NCBI RefSeq assembly: GCF_001577755.1
Contig: NZ_CP010776.1
Location: 2,108,001-2,172,000, forward strand
Source of the DNA: Rufibacter sp. DG15C
Lineage (GTDB): Bacteria > Bacteroidota > Bacteroidia > Cytophagales > Hymenobacteraceae
Direction: 5' to 3'
Length of the DNA: 64,000 bases
Shown here: one piece after another, positions 32,792 to 40,294 of the stretch
How the letters are laid out: each line of letters opens with the position of its first letter
Position numbering within the stretch: the stretch's first letter is position 1
The notes under the pieces: model-generated
What the model saw: only the letters and a program-made list of their open reading frames with translations
The model's database searches: none
What the model was told of the DNA's origin: nothing
Position numbers and translations under genes: made by a program

Positions 32792-32829
32792 CGTTTTTGA
32801 CCTGTTTTCTGGATAATAGCCTGAAAACG
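32792..32829. repeat. Palindromic element, copy 12
   Basis: CGTTTTTGACCTGTTTTC faces AATAGCCTGAAAACG. The left arm is canonical and the right arm degraded. It lies between porZ and recO. Confidence 0.8.
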
Positions 32830-32891
32830 CCAAGCTTTGAAGCTATGGCGTTCAACCACAAGTTCAGTTTTGAAATTATAGCACATTTGGC

Positions 32892-33605
32892 ATGCTGATA
32901 AAGACCCGGGGTATTGTTTTAAACTTCATCAAGTTCAAGGAGTCCTCCATTATTGTGCGCATTTACACCGAGGAGCTGGGCCTGCAGAGCTACATAGTCA
33001 ACAGCGTGCGCAAAAAGGGGAGTGCGTCTAGGATTGCCCTGTTCCAGCCCTTCACGCTGCTGGATATGGTGGTGTACCCTTCGGCCAAAGGCGGTTTGAC
33101 GCGCATCTCTGAGTACAAGTGCAGCCATCCGTTCTCATCTGTACCTTATGACATCAGGAAGAGCAGCATCTTGATGTTCTTGTCTGAGATGGTGGCCCGT
33201 ACCGTGAAAGAAGAAGAGGAAAACCGCTCGTTGTTTGAATTTCTGCACGATGCCATCATTGCCTTTGACGAGGCGCCGGCGGGCTTTGAGAATTTCCACT
33301 TGGCGTTTCTGCTGCAGTTGGCGGGGTATCTGGGTTTCGGGGTTTCCTCTGCCGATGAGCTTATCAGTCAGATTGCGTTTGAAACCGGAGGCTCTGCGGT
33401 ATTGGGCAACAGCGTGATGCAACTGCAGCGTTTAGAGCCGTACCTCACTGAACTTCTGAAAAACGGCGTGGCTGCGCATATCCTCAACGGCCGTGCCCGA
33501 CGCGAACTACTCCAGCTATTGGTCCAGTACTTTCAACTGCACGTAGCCAACTTGGGAGAGATAAAATCATTGGCGGTGCTTTCTGAGGTTTTGAGCGTGG
33601 AGTAA
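32892..33605 (+). CDS. recO: DNA repair protein RecO
   Basis: A 237-residue RecO, which helps load RecA on SSB-coated single strands in the RecFOR pathway. The N-terminal OB fold is recognisable in MLIKTRGIVLNFIKFKESS and IVRIYTEELGLQSYIVNSVR, followed by the helical domain (FLHDAIIAFDEAPAGFENFH, LQLAGYLGFGV). The zinc-finger cysteines of the Deinococcus type are absent, as in many Bacteroidota. It lies downstream of porZ with a palindrome between them. Confidence 0.93.
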   Translation: MLIKTRGIVLNFIKFKESSIIVRIYTEELGLQSYIVNSVRKKGSASRIALFQPFTLLDMVVYPSAKGGLTRISEYKCSHPFSSVPYDIRKSSILMFLSEMVARTVKEEEENRSLFEFLHDAIIAFDEAPAGFENFHLAFLLQLAGYLGFGVSSADELISQIAFETGGSAVLGNSVMQLQRLEPYLTELLKNGVAAHILNGRARRELLQLLVQYFQLHVANLGEIKSLAVLSEVLSVE

Positions 33606-33630
33606 AAGCGTTCTGGTCTCACGTAAACGT

Positions 33631-33667
33631 CGTTTTGCCCTAATTTTCAAGAAATAGCCCAAAACCG
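33631..33667. repeat. Palindromic element, copy 13 (degenerate)
   Basis: CGTTTTGCCCTAATTTTC and AAATAGCCCAAAACCG. Spacing is kept and most outer pairs remain (for example GCCC facing GCCC breaks while TTTTG/CAAAA pairs). It lies between convergent genes. Confidence 0.65.
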
Positions 33668-33700
33668 GAGAAGCATCTGCTTTTGCTTAGGATAGGGCAT

Positions 33701-33735
33701 AAAAAAAGGCCACCTGCAACAGGTGGCCTTTTCTA
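33701..33735. terminator. Bidirectional terminator between recO and an FKBP gene
   Basis: AAAAGGCCACCTG and CAGGTGGCCTTTT pair around CAA, with A and T runs at the ends. It can serve the convergent genes on both sides. Confidence 0.88.
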
Positions 33736-33748
33736 TAAAAGGGTATGA

Positions 33749-34267
33749 TCAGAAGTTGATCAACTCCATCTCAAACATGATAGGCGTGTTGGGAGGAATA
33801 GATCCACTGCCGTAACGACCATAGGCCAATTGCGAAGGAATGATTAAAAGGCCTTGTTCGCCTTTGCTCATCAAAAGCACACCTTCTTCCCAGCCTTTGA
33901 TCACTTTGTTCTGGCCCAACACAAATTTGAAAGTCTGCGCACGGTCATAAGAAGAGTCAAACTTTCGGCTGTCTTCTACGATTTTTCCTACGTAGTGCAT
34001 TTCTACCTGCTGGCCTTTTACTGGCTTTACGCCGTTGCCTTTGGTTTTTTGTACATAGTATAAACCAGACGCAGTGCGCGTATAATCTGTAATATCATAA
34101 TATGCCAGATAATCCTTGATCAATTTGTCGTCAAACTCTGCCTGTGCGGCGGCATCAAAGTTGTCATAGGGGTTTATATTGTCATCCTTACAACCCATTG
34201 AGGCTGTAAGCAGACACAGAGACAACACTAATTGCCACAGCACGCTTTTTCTTACCAACTGTTGCAT
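33749..34267 (-). CDS. FKBP-type peptidyl-prolyl isomerase lipoprotein
   Basis: A 172-residue lipoprotein with a signal ending in the lipobox ASMGC (Cys26) and an FKBP domain that isomerises proline peptide bonds. Conserved active-site parts are visible: VEMHYVGKI, FDSSYDR, FVLGQNKVIKGWEEGVLLM, GEQGLLIIPSQLAYG and the final PPNTPIMFEMELINF. It is the last gene of a three-gene unit with another FKBP 11 bases upstream and an NrnA-like gene before that. In gliding Flavobacteria a similar lipoprotein (GldI) occupies such a neighbourhood as I recall, but motility here is not shown. Confidence 0.9.
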   Translation of the reverse strand: MQQLVRKSVLWQLVLSLCLLTASMGCKDDNINPYDNFDAAAQAEFDDKLIKDYLAYYDITDYTRTASGLYYVQKTKGNGVKPVKGQQVEMHYVGKIVEDSRKFDSSYDRAQTFKFVLGQNKVIKGWEEGVLLMSKGEQGLLIIPSQLAYGRYGSGSIPPNTPIMFEMELINF

Positions 34268-34278
34268 CTTGTTAAGAA

Positions 34279-35262
34279 TTATAGACCTGGACCGGCAGGA
34301 CCCGCTGGGTTCACCGGCGTGTCTTTGATGTCTACCAATTCAATGTCAAAACGAAGGATAGAGTTAGCCGGCATGTCTGCGCCGCGGGCCATGGCACCGT
34401 AACCCATTGGCGAAGGAATCAACAAGATGCCTTTGCTGCCTTTGTTAAACTGCTGTAAGCCTTCTTCCCAGCCTTTGATCACCTGGCCTTGGCCTAATGG
34501 GAATTCAATTGGCTTGCCACCGTTAGACTTGGCAGAAGAGTCAAACTCTTTACCGTTTAACAAGGTGCCTTTGTATTGTACGCTCACAGTTTTACCGGCA
34601 GTAGCGTTTGCGCCTGTGCCTGGCTGAGAGATTACATAATACACACCGTTGGCCGTTTTCTGAGCCGTCAAGTTGTTCTTCTTGATGTACTCCTGAATCA
34701 ACTTGTCGTCAATAGGGGCTTGCTTTAAGGCTTTCTCTTCCATTGCCTTCTGCTGGCGCTCCATCATTTTAGGATAGTCAGCCATAGCCTCTTGCTCAGT
34801 CTGCAGGTTCACTGCCTTCACGAAGAAGGTCAAAAAGCTTCCTTTTTTGATGAACGGAGGAAGTGGGGCTTTGAAGGTCTTGGCAAACAAAGTGTCTGCG
34901 TTGATTTTGAACACGGCGCTGTCGCCTTTGTCTAGCAACAAGAATGCTTCTTCAATGCTGCCTTTGTTAGGCGTCTCTACCAGTTTAATCTGGATAGGCA
35001 TGGCGTTGTCTTTGGTACTGAACAGCAAAGAGTCTTTCTCTGTGCGGTATTCCATCTCAAAGGTCATCACTTTGCCCATTTTGGTAGAATCTACCTTGGC
35101 GGCATCTTTTACCTCATAGCCACCGTCTTTGCCAGCCGTGTATAGTTTGTATTCTAGGCCAGAGGCGGTTTTCTGAAATGAGTCATTGCCCAAGTTCTTG
35201 CACGACGGGGCAAAAAGGGTTATTGCCAAGGCTGGCAACAAGTAGATTGATTTTTTTAACAT
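34279..35262 (-). CDS. Two-domain FKBP-type peptidyl-prolyl isomerase lipoprotein
   Basis: A 327-residue lipoprotein with lipobox FAPSC (Cys21). The N-terminal half (about 25-155) resembles a degenerate FKBP domain lacking the canonical active-site residues. The C-terminal half (about 200-315) is a canonical FKBP domain with VSVQYKGTLLNGKEFDSS, FPLGQGQVIKGWEEGLQQF, GSKGILLIPSPMGYG and PANSILRFDIELVDI. A linker helix of charged residues connects them (MMERQQKAMEEKALKQ). The tail is proline- and glycine-rich. It lies between the NrnA-like gene (34 bases) and the single-domain FKBP (11 bases). A folding role in the periplasm or at the outer membrane is inferred. Confidence 0.9.
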   Translation of the reverse strand: MLKKSIYLLPALAITLFAPSCKNLGNDSFQKTASGLEYKLYTAGKDGGYEVKDAAKVDSTKMGKVMTFEMEYRTEKDSLLFSTKDNAMPIQIKLVETPNKGSIEEAFLLLDKGDSAVFKINADTLFAKTFKAPLPPFIKKGSFLTFFVKAVNLQTEQEAMADYPKMMERQQKAMEEKALKQAPIDDKLIQEYIKKNNLTAQKTANGVYYVISQPGTGANATAGKTVSVQYKGTLLNGKEFDSSAKSNGGKPIEFPLGQGQVIKGWEEGLQQFNKGSKGILLIPSPMGYGAMARGADMPANSILRFDIELVDIKDTPVNPAGPAGPGL

Positions 35263-35296
35263 CGGTTTTAAAGTAGTGTAAATCTAATTTGGTTGA

Positions 35297-36307
35297 TTAC
35301 TTGGCTAATTGGTCTGCATACTGGGGCAGCAGGCTCTTGAACTTCTCCACGGTTTCCGCCAGGGAAAGATAAGAAATTCCGCCCGAAGCATTTTTATGTC
35401 CGCCCCCGCTAAAGTGACTTCTGGCAAACTCGTTCACAGAAATGTCGCCCACCGACCGGAAGGAGATCTTCACGGCCTCTGTGCGGTCAATGAACAGAGC
35501 GGCAAAACGCACGCCTTCAATGGAAAGCGCAAAGTTCACTAACCCTTCTGTGTCACCGGTCTGGGAGTTGTATTGCTTTAGTTCTTCTGAGGTAACGGCA
35601 ATAAAGGCGGTGTTGTATTCCCGCACCACCGTCAGTTTGTCTTTGAGCACGTATCCCAAAAAGCGCAGGCGGCTCTCTGAGTAGCTGTCATAGATGTTGC
35701 GGTGAATCTTACAGATGTCTACGCCTTTGTGCAACAGATCCGCAATAATCAAGTGCACGTTGCGGGTAGTACTGGCGTGTCTGAAGGAACCCGTGTCGGT
35801 CATGATGCCGGCGTACAAACACTCCCCAATGGCGGTATCTATCAGTTCTTCATCGCCTAAATCTCTAATCACTTCATAGACCAGTTCTGCGGTGGCCGCT
35901 GCGCTGGTGTTGGAGAACATGATCTCGGCGAAGGGCTCTGGCTCCAGGTGATGGTCAATCAAGACCTTGGTGCCTTTGGCCTCACGTATGTAGCCGCCCA
36001 GCTCATTGATGCGGCTCAAGGCGCTAAAGTCCAGACAGAACAGCACCTCGGCGTCTTTGATGATGGCCTGGGCCTGGGCGTCTGTGCGGTGGCTGTAAAT
36101 AAGGACCTCGTCGTTGCCGCTCATCCAGTTAAGGAAGGAGGGGTAGTCTGTGGGGGTGATCACCGTTACCTGGTGGCCCTTTTTCTTTAGATACCCTGCC
36201 AGCCCCAGTGAAGATCCTAACGCGTCCGCATCCGGTTTATGGTGCGTGGTGATCATGATCTTCTTAGGCGATTGCAAAAGCTCTCGTAGCTCGTTGATTT
36301 GTTGCAT
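35297..36307 (-). CDS. nrnA: DHH-family phosphoesterase (NrnA-like oligoribonuclease/pAp phosphatase)
   Basis: A 336-residue DHH/DHHA1 protein. In related species NrnA degrades nano-RNAs and dephosphorylates pAp. Metal-binding motifs are THHKPDADALGSS (about 21-33), FCLDFSALSR and VLIDHHLEPEP (the DHH signature). The C-terminal DHHA1 motif GGGHKNASGG is present. The ATG at 36307 (MQQINELRELLQ) is chosen; 35 additional upstream codons would encode an unrelated hydrophobic stretch and would reach the divergent ndk promoter region. It is the first gene of a unit with two FKBP genes. Confidence 0.9.
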   Translation of the reverse strand: MQQINELRELLQSPKKIMITTHHKPDADALGSSLGLAGYLKKKGHQVTVITPTDYPSFLNWMSGNDEVLIYSHRTDAQAQAIIKDAEVLFCLDFSALSRINELGGYIREAKGTKVLIDHHLEPEPFAEIMFSNTSAAATAELVYEVIRDLGDEELIDTAIGECLYAGIMTDTGSFRHASTTRNVHLIIADLLHKGVDICKIHRNIYDSYSESRLRFLGYVLKDKLTVVREYNTAFIAVTSEELKQYNSQTGDTEGLVNFALSIEGVRFAALFIDRTEAVKISFRSVGDISVNEFARSHFSGGGHKNASGGISYLSLAETVEKFKSLLPQYADQLAK

Positions 36308-36457
36308 TGTATACGCTCCACCCGCGTCAGAAAAAATGCGGGTATAAGATGCAAAATTCAGAAGAATAAAAGTACAAACCAAATAAAAGCCCAAGGGAAA
36401 CAAAGGCCTCATTTGGGGTATTTATCAGGCAGAACAAAGACTTTTACCAAATTGTGC

Positions 36458-36465
36458 TAATTTTG
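36458..36465 (+). promoter_or_regulatory. -7 box for ndk
   Basis: TAATTTTG matches TAnnTTTG and lies 38 bases before the ndk ATG. The -33 region has no clear TTG. Confidence 0.45.
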
Positions 36466-36503
36466 CGTCTCAATTAGTCAATCACTGTTAAATAATAAGA
36501 AAA

Positions 36504-36923
36504 ATGGCTGGAAACGTAACGTTCACCATGATTAAACCAGATGCCGTGCAGGACAACCACATTGGCGGTATCACTAAAATGATGGAAGAGGCTGGCTTTA
36601 GAGTTGTAGCCATGAAAAAGACGCGCCTGACTGAGGAGCGTGCCGGTAAGTTCTACGAGGTGCACAAGGAGCGTCCGTTCTATGGTGACCTGGTAAAATA
36701 CATGAGCTCTGGCCCTATCGTGGCCATGATCTTAGAGAAAGACAACGCCGTGTTGGATTTCCGTACCTTAATTGGCGCCACCAACCCAGCCCAGGCTGAG
36801 AACGGTACCATCAGAAAGCAATACGCTAAGTCTGTTGAGGCCAACGCCGTACACGGTTCTGATTCTGATGAGAACGCCCAGATTGAAGGAGACTTCTTCT
36901 TCTCTGCTGACGAGCGTTTCTAG
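36504..36923 (+). CDS. ndk: Nucleoside diphosphate kinase
   Basis: A 139-residue enzyme that transfers the terminal phosphate of ATP to nucleoside diphosphates. Landmarks are [11 protein letters not shown] at the start, the [10 protein letters not shown] segment, [18 protein letters not shown] and the catalytic histidine His117 in NAVHGSDS. The protein ends [11 protein letters not shown]. Its last two codons and TAG stop (CGT TTC TAG) coincide with the start of a palindromic element. The ending ERF is also common in other Bacteroidota NDK proteins as I recall, so the element may have formed on existing codons. Confidence 0.97.
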   Translation: MAGNVTFTMIKPDAVQDNHIGGITKMMEEAGFRVVAMKKTRLTEERAGKFYEVHKERPFYGDLVKYMSSGPIVAMILEKDNAVLDFRTLIGATNPAQAENGTIRKQYAKSVEANAVHGSDSDENAQIEGDFFFSADERF

Positions 36924-36952
36924 TCTGTTTTCTAGAAAATACCCCAAAAAAG
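36915..36952. repeat. Palindromic element, copy 14, overlapping the ndk stop codon
   Basis: Reads CGTTTCTAGTCTGTTTTC then AGAAAATACCCCAAAAAAG, aligned base for base with the family consensus but with several mismatches. The ndk stop lies at 36921-36923, inside the left arm. Confidence 0.65.
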
Positions 36953-36980
36953 CCTGACGCTCACGTGTCAGGCTTTTTTT
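36944..36980 (+). terminator. Terminator of ndk
   Basis: AAAAAAGCCTGAC and GTCAGGCTTTTTTT (with CACGTG in the loop region) form a strong stem with a T run. It overlaps the right end of palindrome copy 14. Confidence 0.85.
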
Positions 36981-36987
36981 GTGCCTG

Positions 36988-37027
36988 CCGTTTTTGGGCT
37001 GGTTTAGCGAAAACAGACTGAAAACGG
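36988..37027. repeat. Palindromic element, copy 15
   Basis: CCGTTTTTGGGCTGGTTTAGC and AAAACAGACTGAAAACGG. It shares an unusual inner segment (GGGCTGGTTTAGCGAAAA) with copy 16 about 1.3 kb downstream. Confidence 0.85.
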
Positions 37028-37074
37028 AATGGTTGATTATCTTTAGGCTATCTATTCCATATTTATATCCCATC

Positions 37075-38217
37075 ATGAATCTTCGTTTTGTGTGGGTACT
37101 GATCTTCTTTCTCATTCTGGGGAATAGGAGCATGGCCCAAGAAATAAATCCGCAGGTGGTACCGGTCACTATGTTTTATGACCAAAACTGGCAGGTGACT
37201 GTCAAAGAGAAGGCGTCTTTTATACGAGTGGGTAGCTTGGACACCGTTCGGCTGAAATTCATGGGCAAGGTCACTGATTTTTACGCCAACGGCACACCGC
37301 TACTGCAGGTGAATTACTTAGAGACGGGCAAAGACGGAGCCTTCCAAACCAGTTACTCCAACAAGAAATTAGAGCAGCGCGGCATTTTCCTGAAAGACAA
37401 GCCCGTGGGTACATGGGAATACTATTACGCCTCGGGCAAGCCTTGGCAGACCGTTGAATACCTGGAGAATGGAGACTTTAAGGTTCTAGCTTTCTATGAT
37501 ACTACCGGGCAACAACTAGTGAAGGATGGCACGGGCCCTTGGTACTCCAAGATGCGGGCTCAGATAAAAGGCATAGACTTTACAGTAAACATTACCGGTA
37601 ACTGGAAAGAAGGCAAGAGAATTGGTCAATGGAAGGCTACTCAGAAAAACGGTAAGTCGGTGTTTGAGGAACTGTTTGAAGCTGGCGTACTAAAAGAAGG
37701 AAAGCTTTTTGACGTATTTACTGGCCGGCCCTCCAGCAATTACATAGAAAAGGAGAATCCCAAGATAGGGACGTTTGACTTTGTCTACCATGCCGAAGCC
37801 CTTAACCCAAGTCCTTCCTTTCTAACGAAAGAGCGAGCTGTTAGGTACATTTTACGGAAAGAGCATCTTCTACCTGCTATCTTAGAGTCTATCACTTATA
37901 CAGAAAATGTGGAGAAGATGCCGGAATTTCCAGGAGGAATGGCAGCCTTGTACAAATTCATACGTGACAACTTTAGGGTTCCTGCAGATGTCTCTAGAAG
38001 GCGAGAAAGTATGGATGGCACCGTAGTACTCTCTATGACAGTAGGATCCGAAGGCAAAGTAGCTAACATTAAAGTAGAAAGGTCCTTCACTCCTAGCATT
38101 GACCAAGAAGTGATCCGCATATTCAAGATTATGCCCACTTGGTACCCAGGTATACAGAATGGCAGGGCTGTGAGCGTTAAGTATACTATTCCTTATAGGG
38201 TATCTATCAAATACTAA
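37075..38217 (+). CDS. Secreted TonB C-terminal domain protein with MORN-like repeats
   Basis: A 380-residue protein with signal peptide MNLRFVWVLIFFLILGNRSMAQ. Residues about 75-250 contain repeated short G-x-x-x-x-Y/F strands of the MORN/YwqK type (GTPLLQVNYLETGK, GTWEYYYASGKPWQTVEYLENG, GKRIGQWKATQKNG). The last 95 residues are a TonB C-terminal domain (PEFPGGMAALYKFIRDNF, GTVVLSMTVGSEGKV, WYPGIQNGRAVSVKYTIPY). There is no N-terminal membrane anchor, so unlike classical TonB it is probably released or envelope-bound. The ATG at 37075 was chosen because upstream codons are encoded by palindrome copy 15. Confidence 0.85.
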   Translation: MNLRFVWVLIFFLILGNRSMAQEINPQVVPVTMFYDQNWQVTVKEKASFIRVGSLDTVRLKFMGKVTDFYANGTPLLQVNYLETGKDGAFQTSYSNKKLEQRGIFLKDKPVGTWEYYYASGKPWQTVEYLENGDFKVLAFYDTTGQQLVKDGTGPWYSKMRAQIKGIDFTVNITGNWKEGKRIGQWKATQKNGKSVFEELFEAGVLKEGKLFDVFTGRPSSNYIEKENPKIGTFDFVYHAEALNPSPSFLTKERAVRYILRKEHLLPAILESITYTENVEKMPEFPGGMAALYKFIRDNFRVPADVSRRRESMDGTVVLSMTVGSEGKVANIKVERSFTPSIDQEVIRIFKIMPTWYPGIQNGRAVSVKYTIPYRVSIKY

Positions 38218-38262
38218 GACACCTGCTGTAAGCTTATTCTGGTAAGTAGTACCTGTTCTATT

Positions 38263-38300
38263 TGTTTTTGGGCTGGTTTAGCGAAAAGAGGGCAAAAACG
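38263..38300. repeat. Palindromic element, copy 16
   Basis: TGTTTTTGGGCTGGTTTAGC and AAAAGAGGGCAAAAACG. It shares 18 or more identical central bases with copy 15, a private variant of these two neighbours. Confidence 0.85.
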
Positions 38301-38357
38301 CAAGAGGGGAGATGACTATTGATTTTGTAACTTTGGTTAGGTTCCAAATGCGTTTTT

Positions 38358-39314
38358 ATGAAAAGATATTTTCCCCTGCTAGTATTGGTGCTTTTGCCGT
38401 TTTGGGTGCAAGCACAGACTTCCTCCACGTACCACCAAGAAATCTTAAAGCACCGCGCCCAAGAGGACAGCGTGTTCAAGCACGGTGAGAAATCCCCGCT
38501 CACGCCAGAGGACAAATCCACGTTCGCAGCCCTAGAGTATTATCCAATCAATGAAGCCTACCGCGTCAAGGCCAAGTTTGTGCGCACTGCCAATGAAGGC
38601 GTCTTTAAAATGCCCACCACCGGCCCGCGCACGCCAGAATACGTCAAATACGGCGAACTTCACTTTAACCTGAACGGTCAGAAGCTGCAACTGAACGCCT
38701 ACCAGAACCAGGACCTCATGAAGCAGGTGCAGTACGCCAACTACCTGTTCATTCCGTTCACAGACGCTACCACCGGGCAAGAAACATATGCCACCGGCCG
38801 GTACATGGACTTTGCCATTCCCATGGGCACAGACAGCGTCTGGGTAGATTTTAACAAAGCCTATAATCCGTATTGCGCCTACAGTGACGGCTATTCCTGC
38901 CCTATTCCACCCAAGGAGAATAAGTTGGCCGTGCGCATAGAGGCCGGGGTGAAGGACTATAAGAAGTATGGAGAGAGAATGGCCGTCAGCAAAAAAATGG
39001 CCGTCTACCCGGGCGGCGACCAGGTGCTGGAAGACTTCCTGTACAGAAACCTGGTGATTCCGGTGGCGGTTAGAAAAGCACATGTCTCGGGCAACGTCGT
39101 GTTTTCCTTCGTGGTCAAGCCAGATGGCTCCTTGACAAATTTTGAGATTGTGAAGTCCGTACGAAGTGATGTAGACAGCGCCGTGCTCAAGGCAGCCAGA
39201 AAAATGCCTAAATGGGAGCCGCTGGAATCTAATGAGGAAATAAAGATGACCTTGTCTTTGCAAGTGCCCAGAGGAAAGCCTCACCAACAGGATCTGACCA
39301 AGGCGGCTTACTGA
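38358..39314 (+). CDS. DUF1684-TonB C-terminal fusion, secreted
   Basis: A 318-residue protein with signal peptide MKRYFPLLVLVLLPFWVQAQ. Residues about 25-205 match DUF1684: DSVFKHGEKSPLTPED, FAALEYYPINEAYRVKAKF, then a GRYMDF segment, DFNKAYNPYCAYSDGYSCPI and PPKENKLAVRIEAG. Residues about 215-305 form a TonB C-terminal domain (YPGGDQVLEDFLYRNLVIP, GNVVFSFVVKPDGS, ARKMPKWEPL). DUF1684 normally stands alone with unknown function, so this fusion is noteworthy. A TAACTTTG box at 38328-38335 may be the -7 element. It follows another TonB C-domain gene in the same direction. Confidence 0.82.
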   Translation: MKRYFPLLVLVLLPFWVQAQTSSTYHQEILKHRAQEDSVFKHGEKSPLTPEDKSTFAALEYYPINEAYRVKAKFVRTANEGVFKMPTTGPRTPEYVKYGELHFNLNGQKLQLNAYQNQDLMKQVQYANYLFIPFTDATTGQETYATGRYMDFAIPMGTDSVWVDFNKAYNPYCAYSDGYSCPIPPKENKLAVRIEAGVKDYKKYGERMAVSKKMAVYPGGDQVLEDFLYRNLVIPVAVRKAHVSGNVVFSFVVKPDGSLTNFEIVKSVRSDVDSAVLKAARKMPKWEPLESNEEIKMTLSLQVPRGKPHQQDLTKAAY

Positions 39315-39406
39315 GATAATAAACTTCTTACGTAGAAGGCAAAGCGACAAAGCTTGACATCACTCTTTTGACGCTTATTTTAAAGCTTGTGCAAGATGGG
39401 TAGTGC

Positions 39407-39444
39407 CGTTTTCGGCCTGTTTTACAGAAAACAGGCCGAAAACG
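39407..39444. repeat. Palindromic element, copy 17 (perfect, with compensatory change)
   Basis: CGTTTTCGGCCTGTTTT and AAAACAGGCCGAAAACG pair over 17 bp around ACAG. Here T-A at position 7 of the consensus is replaced by C-G on both arms. Confidence 0.97.
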
Positions 39445-39467
39445 TTTTTAAGGAAATGACAAAGATG

Positions 39468-39959
39468 TTAAGCATCCTTGCTAAACTGCCCGCCAGAATT
39501 GTCAAACGCCATCATTAAAATGTAGCCCGTCATGGCGCCTGTGGCCGTCCCCAGAATCACAACAGATCCCGCTACCATGATAAGGGGCAGTTGAATCCCG
39601 TAGTAGTCTTGGGTGGCCAAAACGCCTGCATAGTCAGGGTCAAGGAAGATGGCATTGATCAGGATGAAGGCTGCAAAGAGGGCTGAGCCAATCAACCCCA
39701 CCAGAAACCCGATGGCCAGACCGGGTAGGTAGGGCGTCTGCCTATTGCGGTTTTCATAGTTTTTCTTGAGTGACCTAATGGCCAGCACCACCGCTCCTAT
39801 GATAAAGATATTACTGCCAAAGCGCACCAATTCACTGTCTTGCAGGTCAAGCAGGTTAATGACAATGAAATAGATAATCATGGCCAAGGCCGAAAGCACA
39901 CCGTAGCGGACACCAATTCTTTGGGTGGGGGCAGTTGATCTATTTGCTGTCGTTTCCAT
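39468..39959 (-). CDS. Four-helix membrane protein (DUF4199-like)
   Basis: A 163-residue inner-membrane protein with four hydrophobic helices (YGVLSALAMIIYFIVINLL, FGSNIFIIGAVVLAI, YLPGLAIGFLVGLIGSALF, IMVAGSVVILGTATGAMTGYI). Topology and length match DUF4199 proteins of Bacteroidota, whose function is unknown. The N-terminal tail is hydrophilic, ending in QRIGVRYG. It is a single-gene unit convergent with the DUF1684 fusion gene, with a perfect palindrome between the two. Confidence 0.7.
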   Translation of the reverse strand: METTANRSTAPTQRIGVRYGVLSALAMIIYFIVINLLDLQDSELVRFGSNIFIIGAVVLAIRSLKKNYENRNRQTPYLPGLAIGFLVGLIGSALFAAFILINAIFLDPDYAGVLATQDYYGIQLPLIMVAGSVVILGTATGAMTGYILMMAFDNSGGQFSKDA

Positions 39960-40294
39960 AGCAATTGGATTAGGGTTGACAAAGTAGTTTAATTCGTGTC
40001 CATAGATTTTAGACTATTCTCTGGATACGTAAAAAAATAAAACTTAGTCTACCTGAAACGTCTGGCCAAAAACCTGCCAAAAACCAAACTTACTACCCGG
40101 TCACCCATCACCAATGGCGACTTTTTTACTGAAAAAAGGCCGGCAATGATTGCCCGAGTGTATGCGTGGTGATAAAACAATCCCCGTGTAATCTTGCAAA
40201 GGCAAGGGTTTTGTGTCTCCTTTACAAAATAGGTTGTCCATAAAAAAGGCCTTCTGCTTATCAGGAGGCCTTTTCGCTTTAAAGCATTTCTTCT
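39960..40294. other. 335-base intergenic region with a terminator and a possible element remnant
   Basis: It holds the terminator at 40242-40274. A stretch near 40070-40100 (CTGGCCAAAAACCTGCC) resembles one arm of the palindrome family, but no opposite arm can be aligned. No gene is visible. Confidence 0.45.
40242..40274 (-). terminator. Terminator of the 181-aa secreted protein gene
   Basis: AAAAAAGGCCTTCTG and CAGGAGGCCTTTT pair imperfectly around CTTAT. On the minus strand the stem ends in a T run. Confidence 0.7.

Noticed and set aside
36979-37074. An N-terminal extension of the first TonB C-domain protein
   Set aside because: The 32 extra codons run through the ndk terminator and palindrome copy 15, and would hide the clear signal peptide that starts at 37075.
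38532-39350. A 272-codon open frame antisense to the DUF1684-TonB fusion gene
   Set aside because: It lies entirely opposite a gene with clear domain matches and a signal peptide. Its product shows no recognisable domain, and long antisense frames are expected from GC-rich third positions.
40060-40150. A thirtieth copy of the palindrome in the intergenic region at 40.1 kb
   Set aside because: One arm-like segment is present, but no opposite arm could be aligned at the right distance, so it was not counted.
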